A model generated the notes under the pieces. That model saw nothing but the letters and a program-made list of their open reading frames with translations. It made no database searches and was not told where the DNA came from. From Rhodobacterales bacterium HKCCE4037 (GTDB lineage: Bacteria; Pseudomonadota; Alphaproteobacteria; Rhodobacterales; Rhodobacteraceae), in the NCBI GenBank assembly GCA_015689645.1, contig WVSM01000003.1:124001-188000 (forward strand): 64,000 nucleotides of DNA, given 5' to 3'. The position numbers were made by a program, and so were the translations under genes. Below are positions 25,361 through 34,244 of this stretch, in pieces (position 1 is the first letter of the stretch; each line of letters starts with the position of its first letter).

Positions 25361-25732
25361 TCACGCCGGATCCGGGATGGTGATGCTCCAGGCCGTCAGA
25401 GAGAAGCTGTTGCCATTGGTCACGGCCTGCGATGCGTCAAGCTCTTCGACGGCCAGCAGCCGCGTGCCGGTGACGTCGACCAGCGCCTGGTGCGTGGCCG
25501 TGCCGGTTGCCGTGACCCCACCGTCCGAGATCGGGGGCACAATCACGCGCCGGCCGTTGACCGCCCCATCCTCCGGCGAGCCGACCGTGATGCCGGTCTT
25601 TGCGCCAAGCGCATAGGTGCTGGTCGCCTCGGCATAAGTCGTCGGCTCTTGCGAGCAGATGTAGACCGCCGTGCCGTCGTCGGTCAGCTCCTGCAGGCCG
25701 TTGTCCAGCACGTCGTCGTTGAGATAAGCCAT
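25361..25732 (-). CDS. Phage tail-region protein of unknown function
   Basis: 123 residues, MAYLNDDVLDNGLQEL start, then DGTAVYICSQEPTTYAEA and a beta-rich Thr/Val-rich remainder. Similar small proteins occur among tail genes of alphaproteobacterial siphophages, but I know of no function. Preceded by a purine-rich stretch (GAAAGGAAGC) before ATG 25732. Confidence 0.7.
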   Translation of the reverse strand: MAYLNDDVLDNGLQELTDDGTAVYICSQEPTTYAEATSTYALGAKTGITVGSPEDGAVNGRRVIVPPISDGGVTATGTATHQALVDVTGTRLLAVEELDASQAVTNGNSFSLTAWSITIPDPA

Positions 25733-25772
25733 TGTCGCTTCCTTTCGTTCGGCCCGCAGGCCTGGTTGTTCG

Positions 25773-26780
25773 TCAGATGCTCACGATGCAGCGGCCTGCT
25801 GCGCCGACGGCATTCATGCCGCCACCGCCTCCCGGCGCTGTGCCAGGGGTGCCTTGCGATCCGCCATTGCCTCCATTCAGAGAGACTCCCCCGCTTCCAA
25901 GCCGAGTGCCCCCACCTCCACCGTTGACTGCAGATCCGCCCGTCGAGGTGTTACCACCCGCGCCGCCGGCGTTTACGTTGGCGGCGTCTTGCCCGACACC
26001 GTCACCTCCACCGCCCCTGCCACCATCCCCGGTTGTACCGGCGCCCAATGCGCCGCCACCGCCGCCGAAATCAGAACCCGATCCGGCACCCCCGCCATAG
26101 GCGGTCATGAAGCTGCCAAAAGTTGAGTTGCCGCCATTCGAATTAACGGCACCGCCGGCGGCAATGGTAATCGACACGGATGCCGGCAGATCACCGAGAC
26201 GGAAGATCGCTTCGGCATAGCCCCCACCTCCACCGCCATAGACCGAGCCACCGCCACCTCCACCGCCGCCCCAAAGCTGCACCCTGACCGGCGTGTCATC
26301 GGACATCCCCGTGGGTTTCGTCCAGGTGCCGGACAGGTTGAACACCTCGTAGAACCGCGCCGACGGCCCCGCGCTGCCTTCCGCGATGGCGGAGGTGCAG
26401 TAGAGGTCGCCCTCGAAATACGTCATCTGCACGATCAGCCCGGCGGGAAGCCGCCCGGCGGTGAGGGCGTTGCCCTCGACGTCCAGCACATCGAGCGCGC
26501 CGGTCTCGTTCACATCGACGGTCACCGCGCCGGTATTGGTGGCGGGCCATGCCAGACGAATACCCATGCCGTTCTGCCAGCCGTCCGACAGGAAATAGGT
26601 GTCCTTCGCAGGCGTGTCGGCGTTGTCGTTCAGATCGACCTCGACATCGTCGCCCTCCGCCCCGTCGCTGGTGACGGTCGCCCAGAAATGCGCGTTGTCG
26701 AGCAGACGGTCGAATTGCAGGCCGACATCATCGACGAAGTCGTCGCCGTCATCGGCGCCGGGCAAAAAGCTGCGTGCCAT
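25773..26780 (-). CDS. Tail fibre-like protein with glycine-rich C-terminal domain
   Basis: 335 residues. The N-terminal half (residues 1-140) is a mixed beta domain containing GMGIRLAWPATNTGAVTVDVN. The C-terminal half (about 155-335) is extremely glycine-rich with GGGGGGG runs and polyglycine-II-like spacing, ending in GGGGMNAVGAAGRCIVSI. Such glycine-rich tips occur in phage adhesins (for example T4-like gp38-type tips), so this is a likely host-recognition fibre. First fibre gene after the tail-tip gene. Confidence 0.75.
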   Translation of the reverse strand: MARSFLPGADDGDDFVDDVGLQFDRLLDNAHFWATVTSDGAEGDDVEVDLNDNADTPAKDTYFLSDGWQNGMGIRLAWPATNTGAVTVDVNETGALDVLDVEGNALTAGRLPAGLIVQMTYFEGDLYCTSAIAEGSAGPSARFYEVFNLSGTWTKPTGMSDDTPVRVQLWGGGGGGGGSVYGGGGGGYAEAIFRLGDLPASVSITIAAGGAVNSNGGNSTFGSFMTAYGGGAGSGSDFGGGGGALGAGTTGDGGRGGGGDGVGQDAANVNAGGAGGNTSTGGSAVNGGGGGTRLGSGGVSLNGGNGGSQGTPGTAPGGGGGMNAVGAAGRCIVSI

Positions 26781-26791
26781 ATTCTACCTTT

Positions 26792-29452
26792 TCAGTGATC
26801 CGCGACCAGCTCGGGCGCTTCGGCCACCATGGTCACTTCTGCCTGGAATTCGTTCAGACGCCGCAGGTCCGAGACCTTCATGCGCCGGAACACCGCGCTC
26901 GCCGGGCCGACCGCGGCCAACGCGCCGTCATAGGCCCCAGCTCCCGAGGCCGGGGTATCCAGCGTCAGCGTGTCGGTTTCACCCGATGCATTGCTGAGAA
27001 GATGCGTCGTCAGCACCGGCGCGCCCGCCACCTCGCCGCGGATCGCGACATAGGTCTTCCGCCCGAGGTTGCGGATGTTGGTCACCGCACGAATATCGGC
27101 CACCTCGCGGATGCCCGGCTCGTTCACGACCGGCACCGTCGCATCGAGCCGGATCTCCGTCAGGTTCGACCCGTCCATTGCCCAATCGACGACGCGGCCC
27201 GAGCCCATGTGCCGGTCCAGCATGAAGCGCGTGACGCCTGTCAGGTCACCGCGCCGCATACCGATCGCCTCCGCAGGCGCGGTCGTGACGTAGCTGGCCG
27301 ACCGCGACGCCAATTCCTGCAGCTCGAACTGCGCCGCCCGGATCACCTCGGCCTCGGTCACCTGGTCGTCGTAGCGGCGGGCCAGAAGGTCGCCATGGGC
27401 ACCGGGCGGGATGATGATCTGCCGCTCGGCATAATCGCGGTTGGCATCGGCGAAGCTTGCCCGGATGCCCGAAGGTGGGTCCGGGAATTGCTTGCGCAGC
27501 GAGAAGCCCTTCGAATTCCGCTCGGTGAAGACGAACTCCGGATCATCGCCCGAGGTGTCGAATTCCGAGATAACGCCCCAGACGTTCGATCGACGCGGCC
27601 GCGCGAACCCCGCCGCCGCGATCCGGTTCAGAACATCTTCGACCGTGCCGCCGTCGACGATGGCATTGATCCGGTAGCCCTTCGCCGCGCAGAGCGTCCG
27701 CCACGCCACGATCTCGTCGTTGTCGAGCACGGCCTCCGGCACTGGCTTGGCATTGAGCCGCCCCCGCATGACATCGCGCAGATGCGGCGCCGGATTGGAC
27801 GTTGTCGTGTAGCTCGCCCAGGCCGAGCCATCCCAATCCCGGACATAGCCCGAGGCCACCGTCGAAAGCTGGCCCACCGCCGCGTTGCGCGCCCTGACCG
27901 CGATCTGTGCGAATTCATCGGTCGCAATCGGGTTTTCGTTCCAGATCGACGACGCGCGCAGGATGCCGAGGGTCGAGACCCGCTTCTTCTGATCGGCCAC
28001 CACCTGCAGCGTCCCGGTGCCCTGCGCTCCGAACAGGTCCCACACCGTGCCGTCGACCTCGTAGGTTGCCGGGTCGTAATCGGACGATGTGACGGCCGCA
28101 CCGCGCTTGACCTCGACCTCGTAGATATCCGGCGGGAAATCTGCCGTATCGAGGTAGATCACCGCCTCGCGCGCATAGAGCTGAACGTTCTCGACCGCCG
28201 TCGAGGTCAGGTTCGAGAAGATCATGTAGTCATCGCCGGACCCGACGAAGGATGCATCGGCATCGAAGGCGTCACCGGCGGGCGCGTTGGTCTGCGCCGG
28301 GTTTGCGATCCGCGCCTCGACGAAGCCGTCGGCCACCGGGGCCGCGGCCTCGACATCGGGACTGTCCGACCACTTCAGCTTGATCGTGAACCGGATCGGG
28401 CGCAGCGACGCCCCCACGAAATGCAACTCGGGCAGGTTCGCCCAGGTTTCGGTGCCAAGACGCCGGATGCGCACCCGTATCGGGACACGCAGGCGATCAT
28501 CGGTCACCGCCTCGATGTTCAGGCCCTGGTTGAACACCAGCCCCATCCACAGCTCTTCCGGTCCGTCACGGGTGGTGAACACCGTGCCCACCGGCTGCCA
28601 GTCGGCCCCGAGGCTGTCATCGACCGTGATGCCATCCTCCTGAAGCCTGTGCGGCACCAGCTCCTGCCCGAGGTCGGTCGTGCGCGCCTGCCGGCGCACC
28701 AGCGACTGCACGGCCTGCCCCGGCCAGCCCTCGACGGTCTGGATCTCGACGCCGGTCATGTCGCTGGCCAGCGCATTGCCGAGGCGGATGTCGGTCAGCT
28801 CGTGCGGGCCGGACAGGACGAAGACGCCCTCGACCACCTCGTCGTCGCCGTCGAAGTAGGTATGCGGCTCGGCCGCCAGTGGCGGGAACGCTTTGCGGCT
28901 GCCAAGAACACGCGGAATCGTGCCGTCCGGGTCCAGCACGTTGCCCGCCATCGAGGCGGTCGGAACGCGCGCCGCATCCAGATCCGACCCGGCCTGCGGT
29001 GCGCCGCCAGTGCCGCGCTGGCCGACCCGAGACAACGCCTGGCTACCTGCGGCCGCAAGAACACCACCAGCCAGCCTTGCCCCGAACGTGCCAGCGGCAA
29101 AGCCCTGCCCGAGGAACGGCGCAAGCCCGCCGCCGGCAATGAACCCGGTGGCCGCTAGCAGGAACAGCGAACCCAGAACGGCGAGCGGGTTCTTCCCGCC
29201 CTCTCCACCGCCGCCACCGCCCGTCAGGCGCAGCAGGAACCGCACCTCGTGCGCATCGGGCCGCGGCCGGGCCACGGGCCACAGGTGGCGAGGGATTACC
29301 TGCCCATCGACCGCCACGATGCCTCTGGCCCACCATTCGACCGGCAGGTCCATCGCCTCGGCCATCTGTTGCACGGTCAGGTCGCGCCCGTGATGGGCCA
29401 CCTTGACCGGCGCGAGGCTCAGGGGCGCCCGGTATGTCGCGACGATGCTCAT
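26792..29452 (-). CDS. Tail tip / host-specificity protein J-like (TipJ family)
   Basis: 886 residues, length typical for central tail-tip proteins of this group. The N-terminus has a ubiquitin-like/hydrophobic stretch with a GGGGGGEGG linker and a membrane-like segment (VLGSLFLLAATGFIAGGGL), followed by DGTIPRVLGSRKAFPPLAAEPHTYFDGDDEVVEGVFVLS-like features common to J homologues, and FTERNSKGFSLRKQFPDPPSGIRASFADA in the hub domain. It follows the NlpC/P60, DUF1833 and tape-measure genes in standard order and overlaps the NlpC/P60 gene by 4 bp. Confidence 0.85.
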   Translation of the reverse strand: MSIVATYRAPLSLAPVKVAHHGRDLTVQQMAEAMDLPVEWWARGIVAVDGQVIPRHLWPVARPRPDAHEVRFLLRLTGGGGGGEGGKNPLAVLGSLFLLAATGFIAGGGLAPFLGQGFAAGTFGARLAGGVLAAAGSQALSRVGQRGTGGAPQAGSDLDAARVPTASMAGNVLDPDGTIPRVLGSRKAFPPLAAEPHTYFDGDDEVVEGVFVLSGPHELTDIRLGNALASDMTGVEIQTVEGWPGQAVQSLVRRQARTTDLGQELVPHRLQEDGITVDDSLGADWQPVGTVFTTRDGPEELWMGLVFNQGLNIEAVTDDRLRVPIRVRIRRLGTETWANLPELHFVGASLRPIRFTIKLKWSDSPDVEAAAPVADGFVEARIANPAQTNAPAGDAFDADASFVGSGDDYMIFSNLTSTAVENVQLYAREAVIYLDTADFPPDIYEVEVKRGAAVTSSDYDPATYEVDGTVWDLFGAQGTGTLQVVADQKKRVSTLGILRASSIWNENPIATDEFAQIAVRARNAAVGQLSTVASGYVRDWDGSAWASYTTTSNPAPHLRDVMRGRLNAKPVPEAVLDNDEIVAWRTLCAAKGYRINAIVDGGTVEDVLNRIAAAGFARPRRSNVWGVISEFDTSGDDPEFVFTERNSKGFSLRKQFPDPPSGIRASFADANRDYAERQIIIPPGAHGDLLARRYDDQVTEAEVIRAAQFELQELASRSASYVTTAPAEAIGMRRGDLTGVTRFMLDRHMGSGRVVDWAMDGSNLTEIRLDATVPVVNEPGIREVADIRAVTNIRNLGRKTYVAIRGEVAGAPVLTTHLLSNASGETDTLTLDTPASGAGAYDGALAAVGPASAVFRRMKVSDLRRLNEFQAEVTMVAEAPELVADH

Positions 29453-29856
29453 GGCCGTTGCACGTGCCTGTAGAAGCCCAGAACGCGCCCGCGCAGCCGG
29501 TAATCGCTCAGGCGCATGACGCAGGCATCGGTGCCCCTCCAGATGTGCAACACGCGGGTCTCGTCCACCATCACGCCGACGTGGCCCGCCACCTGCGATC
29601 CTGCTGCAGCGGTCATCAGCGCGACATCCAGCGCGCGAGGGGCGGCAACCTGCCGGAACAGCCCGTCAGACCCACCGCCATCCATGCGCCGCGCGATCTC
29701 GCGGGTCTGGCGCACCGCCACACCGTCATGATCGGGCAGAAACAGGCCAAGCTGTTTTGCATAGACATGGCGCACCAGTCCCCAGCAATCGAAGCTCACG
29801 GGTCCGCGCCCGCCGTCCTCGAACGGCGCGCCGACGAGATCGCCCCACCAGCTCAT
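29449..29856 (-). CDS. NlpC/P60-family tail assembly peptidase
   Basis: 135 residues from ATG 29856, which overlaps the DUF1833 stop by 4 bp. Catalytic residues are visible: C24 in FDCWGLV, H92 in GHVGVMV and a third polar residue position at H104 in VLHI. This family, lambda gpK-like, sits at the tail tip and may cut peptidoglycan during DNA entry or process tail proteins. Order and size agree with the tail-tip module. Confidence 0.85.
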   Translation of the reverse strand: MSWWGDLVGAPFEDGGRGPVSFDCWGLVRHVYAKQLGLFLPDHDGVAVRQTREIARRMDGGGSDGLFRQVAAPRALDVALMTAAAGSQVAGHVGVMVDETRVLHIWRGTDACVMRLSDYRLRGRVLGFYRHVQRP

Positions 29857-30353
29857 CGAAACACCCCCGGCAGACGATCGGCCGTCGCGCGGGTGACCGG
29901 CCACGGCTCCTGCGCATAGTCGCGGATCTCGATCGTGACCTCAGCGCTGATGTCGTCCACCGTGGCCTCCACCGTCTCGAATTCCGTCAGCGAATAGAGT
30001 GGCACCGGCGTTCCGATCTGCTCACGCGGATCAACCGACAGGTCGAAATCGGCGCTCGACAGGATATGCAGCTCGATCTTTGCCCGCGATGGCGCCTTTT
30101 CGATCGCCCGCCCGAATTCCGCGTCAACGTTCGGGATCGTGATGATGCTTCGCGGGTCGCCGTCGCCGTCGTCGATCAGCCGATACCCAAAGGTCGCGGC
30201 CGTGTAGGTCTCGCCTTTCCAAACATAATCCAGAACGTCCGTCACCACCCGCTGCGGTGTCGCGAAGGCCTCATGGTCGACGATCAGGAAGCCGAGCAGC
30301 GCGTTGCCGCTTTCGAGCCGGTTCAGATCGGCCTGTTGTGCCGCGGTGGTCAT
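29853..30353 (-). CDS. DUF1833 family tail protein
   Basis: 166 residues. FLIVDHEAFATPQRVVTDVLDYVWKGE-like strands followed by ITIPNVDAEFGRAIEKA are typical for DUF1833, a protein encoded between minor tail protein and NlpC/P60 genes in many siphophages. It is presumed to be a distal tail/hub component. ATG 30353 overlaps the upstream stop (ATGA). Confidence 0.78.
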   Translation of the reverse strand: MTTAAQQADLNRLESGNALLGFLIVDHEAFATPQRVVTDVLDYVWKGETYTAATFGYRLIDDGDGDPRSIITIPNVDAEFGRAIEKAPSRAKIELHILSSADFDLSVDPREQIGTPVPLYSLTEFETVEATVDDISAEVTIEIRDYAQEPWPVTRATADRLPGVFR

Positions 30354-30787
30354 GACGGTGTCGACACGATTTCGATGCGACCGTTGGCGACGGTCAGGTT
30401 CGCGGCAAACCAAGGGGTGACGTCGACATAGGTGATCGGCACCGCCAGGCGCCACTGGCTGGCCGAAATCGCGGCTTCCTCGATCTCACCGGAAATCCGG
30501 ACTTTCCTGATCTGCCAACCACGCGCTGACAGCCAGGCAAAGTGGAGATTTCCGGACTTCAACGTCTCGTCGTGAAACGCCCAGAACGTCTCCATCTGCG
30601 CCTCGGTCAGCGGCATCAGCTGCACTGTTTCGCGGTTCACCCGAGCAGTCTGTTTCGGTCGACGCGGACCAAGCCCTTCATCGGTCGGGAATTCCAGCAC
30701 GTTGGGGACCGGACGGTTTGCCCGTGTCAACGCCGTGCCATAAAGCGGCAGGCTGCCCGGCCAGAGGGGCGGCAGGACCATCGTCAC
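30350..30787 (-). CDS. Phage minor tail protein (unknown family)
   Basis: 145 residues. Features LPLYGTALTRANRPVPNVLEF, ...ETFWAFHDETLKSGNLHF and YVDVTPWFAAN suggest a beta-sandwich distal tail protein. GTG 30787 forms a GTGA overlap with the tape-measure stop; ATG 30781 is an alternative start. Position between tape measure and DUF1833 supports a distal-tail role. Confidence 0.7.
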   Translation of the reverse strand: MTMVLPPLWPGSLPLYGTALTRANRPVPNVLEFPTDEGLGPRRPKQTARVNRETVQLMPLTEAQMETFWAFHDETLKSGNLHFAWLSARGWQIRKVRISGEIEEAAISASQWRLAVPITYVDVTPWFAANLTVANGRIEIVSTPS

Positions 30788-32769
30788 CGCTGGAACGGCG
30801 ACGGCCGCAGCCCCGCCCCCCGCAACTGACCGCGCTGGCCGCCTTGGGCCACGGTATTCAGCACGAAACGTTCCGCCACGCGGTCGTCACCGGGGGCCGA
30901 CGTCATCTCCATGGCAGGCCCGTGGTTTTCAAGCACGATCGGTCGGCGGTCCGTCACGACAGCGCCGCCCCGGCCCATCCGGGGCATCGACGGCATGGAC
31001 ACGCCCTGCATCGCATGGATGTCGTGGATCTGCTCGTTCGGATGCACGACCGCAAGCCGGCCGCCGCGACCATCGACGCCGCCGACGCGCGGGCCCATGC
31101 CTGTATGTCCACCGCCCTCGAAGGATCCGCCGAACAGACCACCGGCGATGGTGGTAAGGACGTTGCCGCCCGGCCCACCCGCCAACCGCTGCAACCCGGT
31201 CGTGAAGGCCTGGCTCAGAAGCTGCTGCGCAATGCGGCGCAGGGCGTTGACCGCGATATCGCCGGCATTCTCCCAATTGACGGCCATCTGCGCGAGCAGG
31301 TCGCCCATCGTACGCAGCTCGCCATTCGCGGAATCGAAGCGTTCCGCCGCCAATTCCATCGCTGCGGCATATTGCTCGGCGTTGATCTCGCCCGTCTGCA
31401 TCTGCTCGTTGAGGGCCGCCTGCACGTCAGCGAGGGTAACCTCCTCCTCGCGCACTTCGCGAATGACCTGCGCGGCCATCCGCATCGCGGCCGTCATCTC
31501 GGCGATCTCCGGGCCACCCCCGCCCCCGCCGCCACCCGACCGCGCGCGAGTCCGGGGTGCCGCGCTTCCATAGGTGTAGGCCAGTTGGACGGCGGGCACG
31601 TTTCGGCGCAATTCCTCTGCCGTCGGCCCGCCGCGCCCCGCACTGCGCCCGCCTTGCAAACCGCTGGACGCCACCGGCATCGAGTTGAAGGTCGAAAGCA
31701 GCTCCTGTGCCAGCGCGATATTGATCCCCAGGCGCTCGGCCAGCGCCTCGGCATCAGCCGTCAGCTGGTCCATGTTCCCGCTCGCAAGCGTCGCGGTCAG
31801 CTCTGCGCTCAGGTCCGCACTGTCACCCAGAAGCGTGTTCCCGGCCGCCAGCACCGCCTCCTGTGCCTCCAGCTCCGCCGTTTGCGCCTGCAGTTGCAGG
31901 AAGACCTCTTGGTGGCCATCAAGATATTCAAACAGCCCTTCTGTCATGCGAGACCGCATCGCCGCGATCTCGGCCTCCGACCGGAACGGGTCGTTCGCGA
32001 TATTGGCTTCCTGCGCCGCGATGTAGTTTTGCGCCGCGGCCAGCACCTCATCCGCCTCGGCCTGCAACGCCGCCACGCGTTCCCGCGCGGCCCGGATCGC
32101 CTCCTGCGTCTGGAACTGCTCGAGCCGGATCATGGCGCGACGCGCCTCGATTTCCGCCGTCATTGCCCGGATGGATGCCTCGGATACAGCTTCCTGGTTG
32201 GCGCCGCGCAGAAGGATCGCGCCCGCCAACTGCACTTCCAGATCGCGGATGGCCGTTTGCCCCGCCCTCAGACCTTCCGTGCGCCGCCCGACCTCTTCCA
32301 ACGCATCCGCAGCAGCCTCGATGCGATCAGCGGCACTCTCGGCATTGCCTCCAATTGCGAAGAACGCGGCAGCGGCAGGCAGACCAAGCGCCGCGATCGT
32401 GCCGAGGAGCGGGCCCACGACGCCGAGAACACCACCAAGGGCGCCCAAGCCGCCGAACAGTTGCGGGAGCTGCTGGCCAAAGGCCCGGCTGGCCGAGGTT
32501 CCGCCCTGCAATTGCACGGCGATGTCACCGATCTGGTTGGCGGTATTCTGCAGGACGAACCGCCCAGATCCCGAGATATTCAGGATGCGGCTGAACGACG
32601 ACGCCGCCTGCGCCGAGCTTTGACCGAGTCGCTGATTTACCCGGTCGAAATCGCTCTGGATCCCCTGCGCCGTGGATCGTCCGGTCTGCCGGGCCTTCGC
32701 CATGTTGCGCTCGAACCGAGCGATCGATGCCTCGATCCGGGTGACAAGCGCCATCTCAGTCGATGCCAT
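30784..32769 (-). CDS. Tail tape measure protein
   Basis: 661 residues. An N-terminal helical start (TRIEASIARFERNMAKARQTG) resembles tail-length tape measure proteins, followed by hydrophobic helices (about residues 105-145), long Ala/Glu/Arg-rich coiled coils, a glycine linker, and the frequent C-terminal motif FGGSFEGGGHTGMGPRVGG...LAVVHPNEQIHD. It sets tail length and helps DNA ejection. The modest size predicts a tail on the order of 100 nm by the usual 0.15 nm per residue rule. Confidence 0.9.
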   Translation of the reverse strand: MASTEMALVTRIEASIARFERNMAKARQTGRSTAQGIQSDFDRVNQRLGQSSAQAASSFSRILNISGSGRFVLQNTANQIGDIAVQLQGGTSASRAFGQQLPQLFGGLGALGGVLGVVGPLLGTIAALGLPAAAAFFAIGGNAESAADRIEAAADALEEVGRRTEGLRAGQTAIRDLEVQLAGAILLRGANQEAVSEASIRAMTAEIEARRAMIRLEQFQTQEAIRAARERVAALQAEADEVLAAAQNYIAAQEANIANDPFRSEAEIAAMRSRMTEGLFEYLDGHQEVFLQLQAQTAELEAQEAVLAAGNTLLGDSADLSAELTATLASGNMDQLTADAEALAERLGINIALAQELLSTFNSMPVASSGLQGGRSAGRGGPTAEELRRNVPAVQLAYTYGSAAPRTRARSGGGGGGGGPEIAEMTAAMRMAAQVIREVREEEVTLADVQAALNEQMQTGEINAEQYAAAMELAAERFDSANGELRTMGDLLAQMAVNWENAGDIAVNALRRIAQQLLSQAFTTGLQRLAGGPGGNVLTTIAGGLFGGSFEGGGHTGMGPRVGGVDGRGGRLAVVHPNEQIHDIHAMQGVSMPSMPRMGRGGAVVTDRRPIVLENHGPAMEMTSAPGDDRVAERFVLNTVAQGGQRGQLRGAGLRPSPFQR

Positions 32770-33298
32770 TGCCGCCCCCGTAGCGTTCCTCGTAGCGTTT
32801 CAGCATGCCCGCGAATTCTTCTTCCGTCGGCGGCTGCACGCTGTTGCCGGACATGGCGCGCGCCATCAGCACGAAATCGGCGTGCCGGATCTTGCGCACG
32901 TCTTCGGGCGGGATGCCCATCTGGGCGAAGGCCGCGAAGATGTCGCCGGCCTCCATCGGCTTTTCCGGGTCGGACGGCTTGGCAAGGGCGTCGCCCTTCG
33001 CCCCATCCATCAGCGCCAGCATCACCTCGACGGCAAGCGCATGCATGTCGGCCAACGCGGCGCGACCAATCCGGGCCGAGACCAGTGCACGAGCGTCCTT
33101 CGCAGGCATTCCGCCACCGATGAGACCCTGCACCAGCACCGCCTCGACATCGCGCAGCGACCAGGCATGGGTCGACAGGCGCAGCCAGACCGCTCCGATG
33201 CCAATGCCGCCGCAGGCGGTCTCGATGTCCATGATTTCGCCGAGGCGCAGGTTGAACGGCCGCACTTCCCCGGCGAAATCGAGATCGATCTCCGCCAT
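32756..33298 (-). CDS. Tail assembly chaperone-like protein (GTA_TIM/DUF3356-type)
   Basis: 180 residues. IDLDFAGEVRPFNLRLGEIMDIETACGGIG-type N-terminus and LSTHAWSLRDVEAVLVQGLIGGG match the tail chaperone family known from gene transfer agents. The C-terminal third (MGIPPEDVRKIRHADFVLM) resembles the second chaperone part that is a separate gene or frameshift product elsewhere, so the two halves appear fused in one frame here. It overlaps the tape-measure start by 14 bp. Confidence 0.8.
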   Translation of the reverse strand: MAEIDLDFAGEVRPFNLRLGEIMDIETACGGIGIGAVWLRLSTHAWSLRDVEAVLVQGLIGGGMPAKDARALVSARIGRAALADMHALAVEVMLALMDGAKGDALAKPSDPEKPMEAGDIFAAFAQMGIPPEDVRKIRHADFVLMARAMSGNSVQPPTEEEFAGMLKRYEERYGGGNGID

Positions 33299-33741
33299 CA
33301 GCTGGCGTCGGTCCAGGTGCGGCGACCGGCGCCGACGATGGTGGCGGTGAAAGTGGCAGTCGACGTGCCGGTTTGCCCGATTTCGAGCTGCTGAAGGATC
33401 GCGGGAAGGCTCCAGTAGCCACCGCCATCCGCCGCATCTTCATCGAGGACAAGCCGGATGTTTTTCTCGGAACCGTCGTCCGCCCAATCTTTCCAGGTGT
33501 CCCACGCTTCGGTCGAAACTCGGCCCGAGATCGACACCTGTGTGTCCTGGCTTTCCACCCACCGCTTCATCGCGGCAACGGTCCCGGTTGGGTCGGTGCA
33601 GTCCAACACCACCGTCTCGCCGGTCGCATTGGTCAGCGTGACGCTGCGGGCTTCTGCGCCGCAGGGCCAGGCGAAGGCTTCACTTTCTTGACCGTCACCC
33701 AGAAGGATGACGAACTTGCTCGTTAGGGTCGGATCGGCCAT
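33298..33741 (-). CDS. Major tail (tube) protein
   Basis: 147 residues with the tube-protein pattern: KFVILLGDGQESEAFAWPCG, SVTLTNATGE, QVSISGRVSTEAWDTWKDW and a C-terminal LEIGQTGTSTATFTATI. The single beta-sandwich plus one helix fits Phage_tail_2-type tube subunits that polymerise around the tape measure. It overlaps the chaperone gene by one base. Confidence 0.82.
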   Translation of the reverse strand: MADPTLTSKFVILLGDGQESEAFAWPCGAEARSVTLTNATGETVVLDCTDPTGTVAAMKRWVESQDTQVSISGRVSTEAWDTWKDWADDGSEKNIRLVLDEDAADGGGYWSLPAILQQLEIGQTGTSTATFTATIVGAGRRTWTDAS

Positions 33742-33745
33742 TGGT

Positions 33746-33922
33746 TCAGTCTCCTTTTGCCGGTTTCTGTGCGGGTTTCGCTTCGATCGCTTCGGCGTCT
33801 CCCGCGTCGATCAGCCCCTTGCCAATGGCCTTCGGGACATTCACTTCGGTATTGGCGCGAAAGGCCCGGACCAGGCCGGAAGAAATCCGCCAGTCACGGT
33901 CGCGCAGGATTTTCACTTTCAT
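33746..33922 (-). CDS. Small phage protein, unknown
   Basis: 58 residues: MKVKILRDRDWRISSGLVRAFRAN, then an acidic/Ala-rich tail ending PAQKPAKGD. ATG 33922 lies 9 nt after a GGAGG that is half of the palindrome GGAGGCCTCC, shared with the divergent gene at 33939. It sits between the tail tube gene and the connector group. Unknown function. Confidence 0.65.
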   Translation of the reverse strand: MKVKILRDRDWRISSGLVRAFRANTEVNVPKAIGKGLIDAGDAEAIEAKPAQKPAKGD

Positions 33923-33938
33923 GCCTGGAGGCCTCCGC

Positions 33939-34241
33939 ATGTTTCTTCGTTTCGTTCCCGTCGCCGTGGCGCTTTCGGCCGCCGCACCAGGCACCGCGCA
34001 GACCTGCGAGGATCTGCGTGAGACGACCGTCGATTTCGTTCGGTCCTATGAGGATATGACGCTCTACATCGACCTGCTGGCCGAGGCCGTCGACATCATC
34101 GAAGCGGAAGGCGGCTACGGCGCCCTTCACGGCACGGCCATCGAGATCTTCGGGCTGGAACCCTTGCAGCGTCAGCTTCTGACCATGCGCTCGCGCATGA
34201 ACGCAGCCCGCAATCGGCTGAATGCGCTCTGCCCCGAGTGA
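33939..34241 (+). CDS. Secreted helical protein on the opposite strand within the tail module (candidate moron)
   Basis: 100 residues. Signal peptide FLRFVPVAVALSAAAPGTAQ is followed by about 80 residues of predicted helix with two cysteines near the ends (TCEDLRE and NALCPE), probably disulfide-linked. GGAGG lies 7 nt upstream of ATG 33939. It is the only plus-strand gene in the 22 kb late region and ends 3 bp before the convergent gp10-like gene. Orientation and export signal suggest a gene expressed in the lysogen. No family recognised. Confidence 0.7.
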   Translation: MFLRFVPVAVALSAAAPGTAQTCEDLRETTVDFVRSYEDMTLYIDLLAEAVDIIEAEGGYGALHGTAIEIFGLEPLQRQLLTMRSRMNAARNRLNALCPE

Positions 34242-34244
34242 GGG

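Noticed and set aside
26774-29158. 794-codon plus-strand open frame opposite the tail-tip gene
   Set aside because: Antisense of a clear J-like protein. Its translation is Arg/His/Asp-rich without domains, as expected from the complementary frame of high-GC coding DNA.
30718-33123. 801-codon plus-strand open frame over the tape measure gene
   Set aside because: Same reason: antisense frame without domain or ribosome site; the minus strand carries tape measure and chaperone proteins.
32637-33452. Programmed frameshift in the tail chaperone gene
   Set aside because: Both chaperone-like halves are already in one frame and no clear slippery sequence was identified; the alternative frame is a low-complexity shadow.
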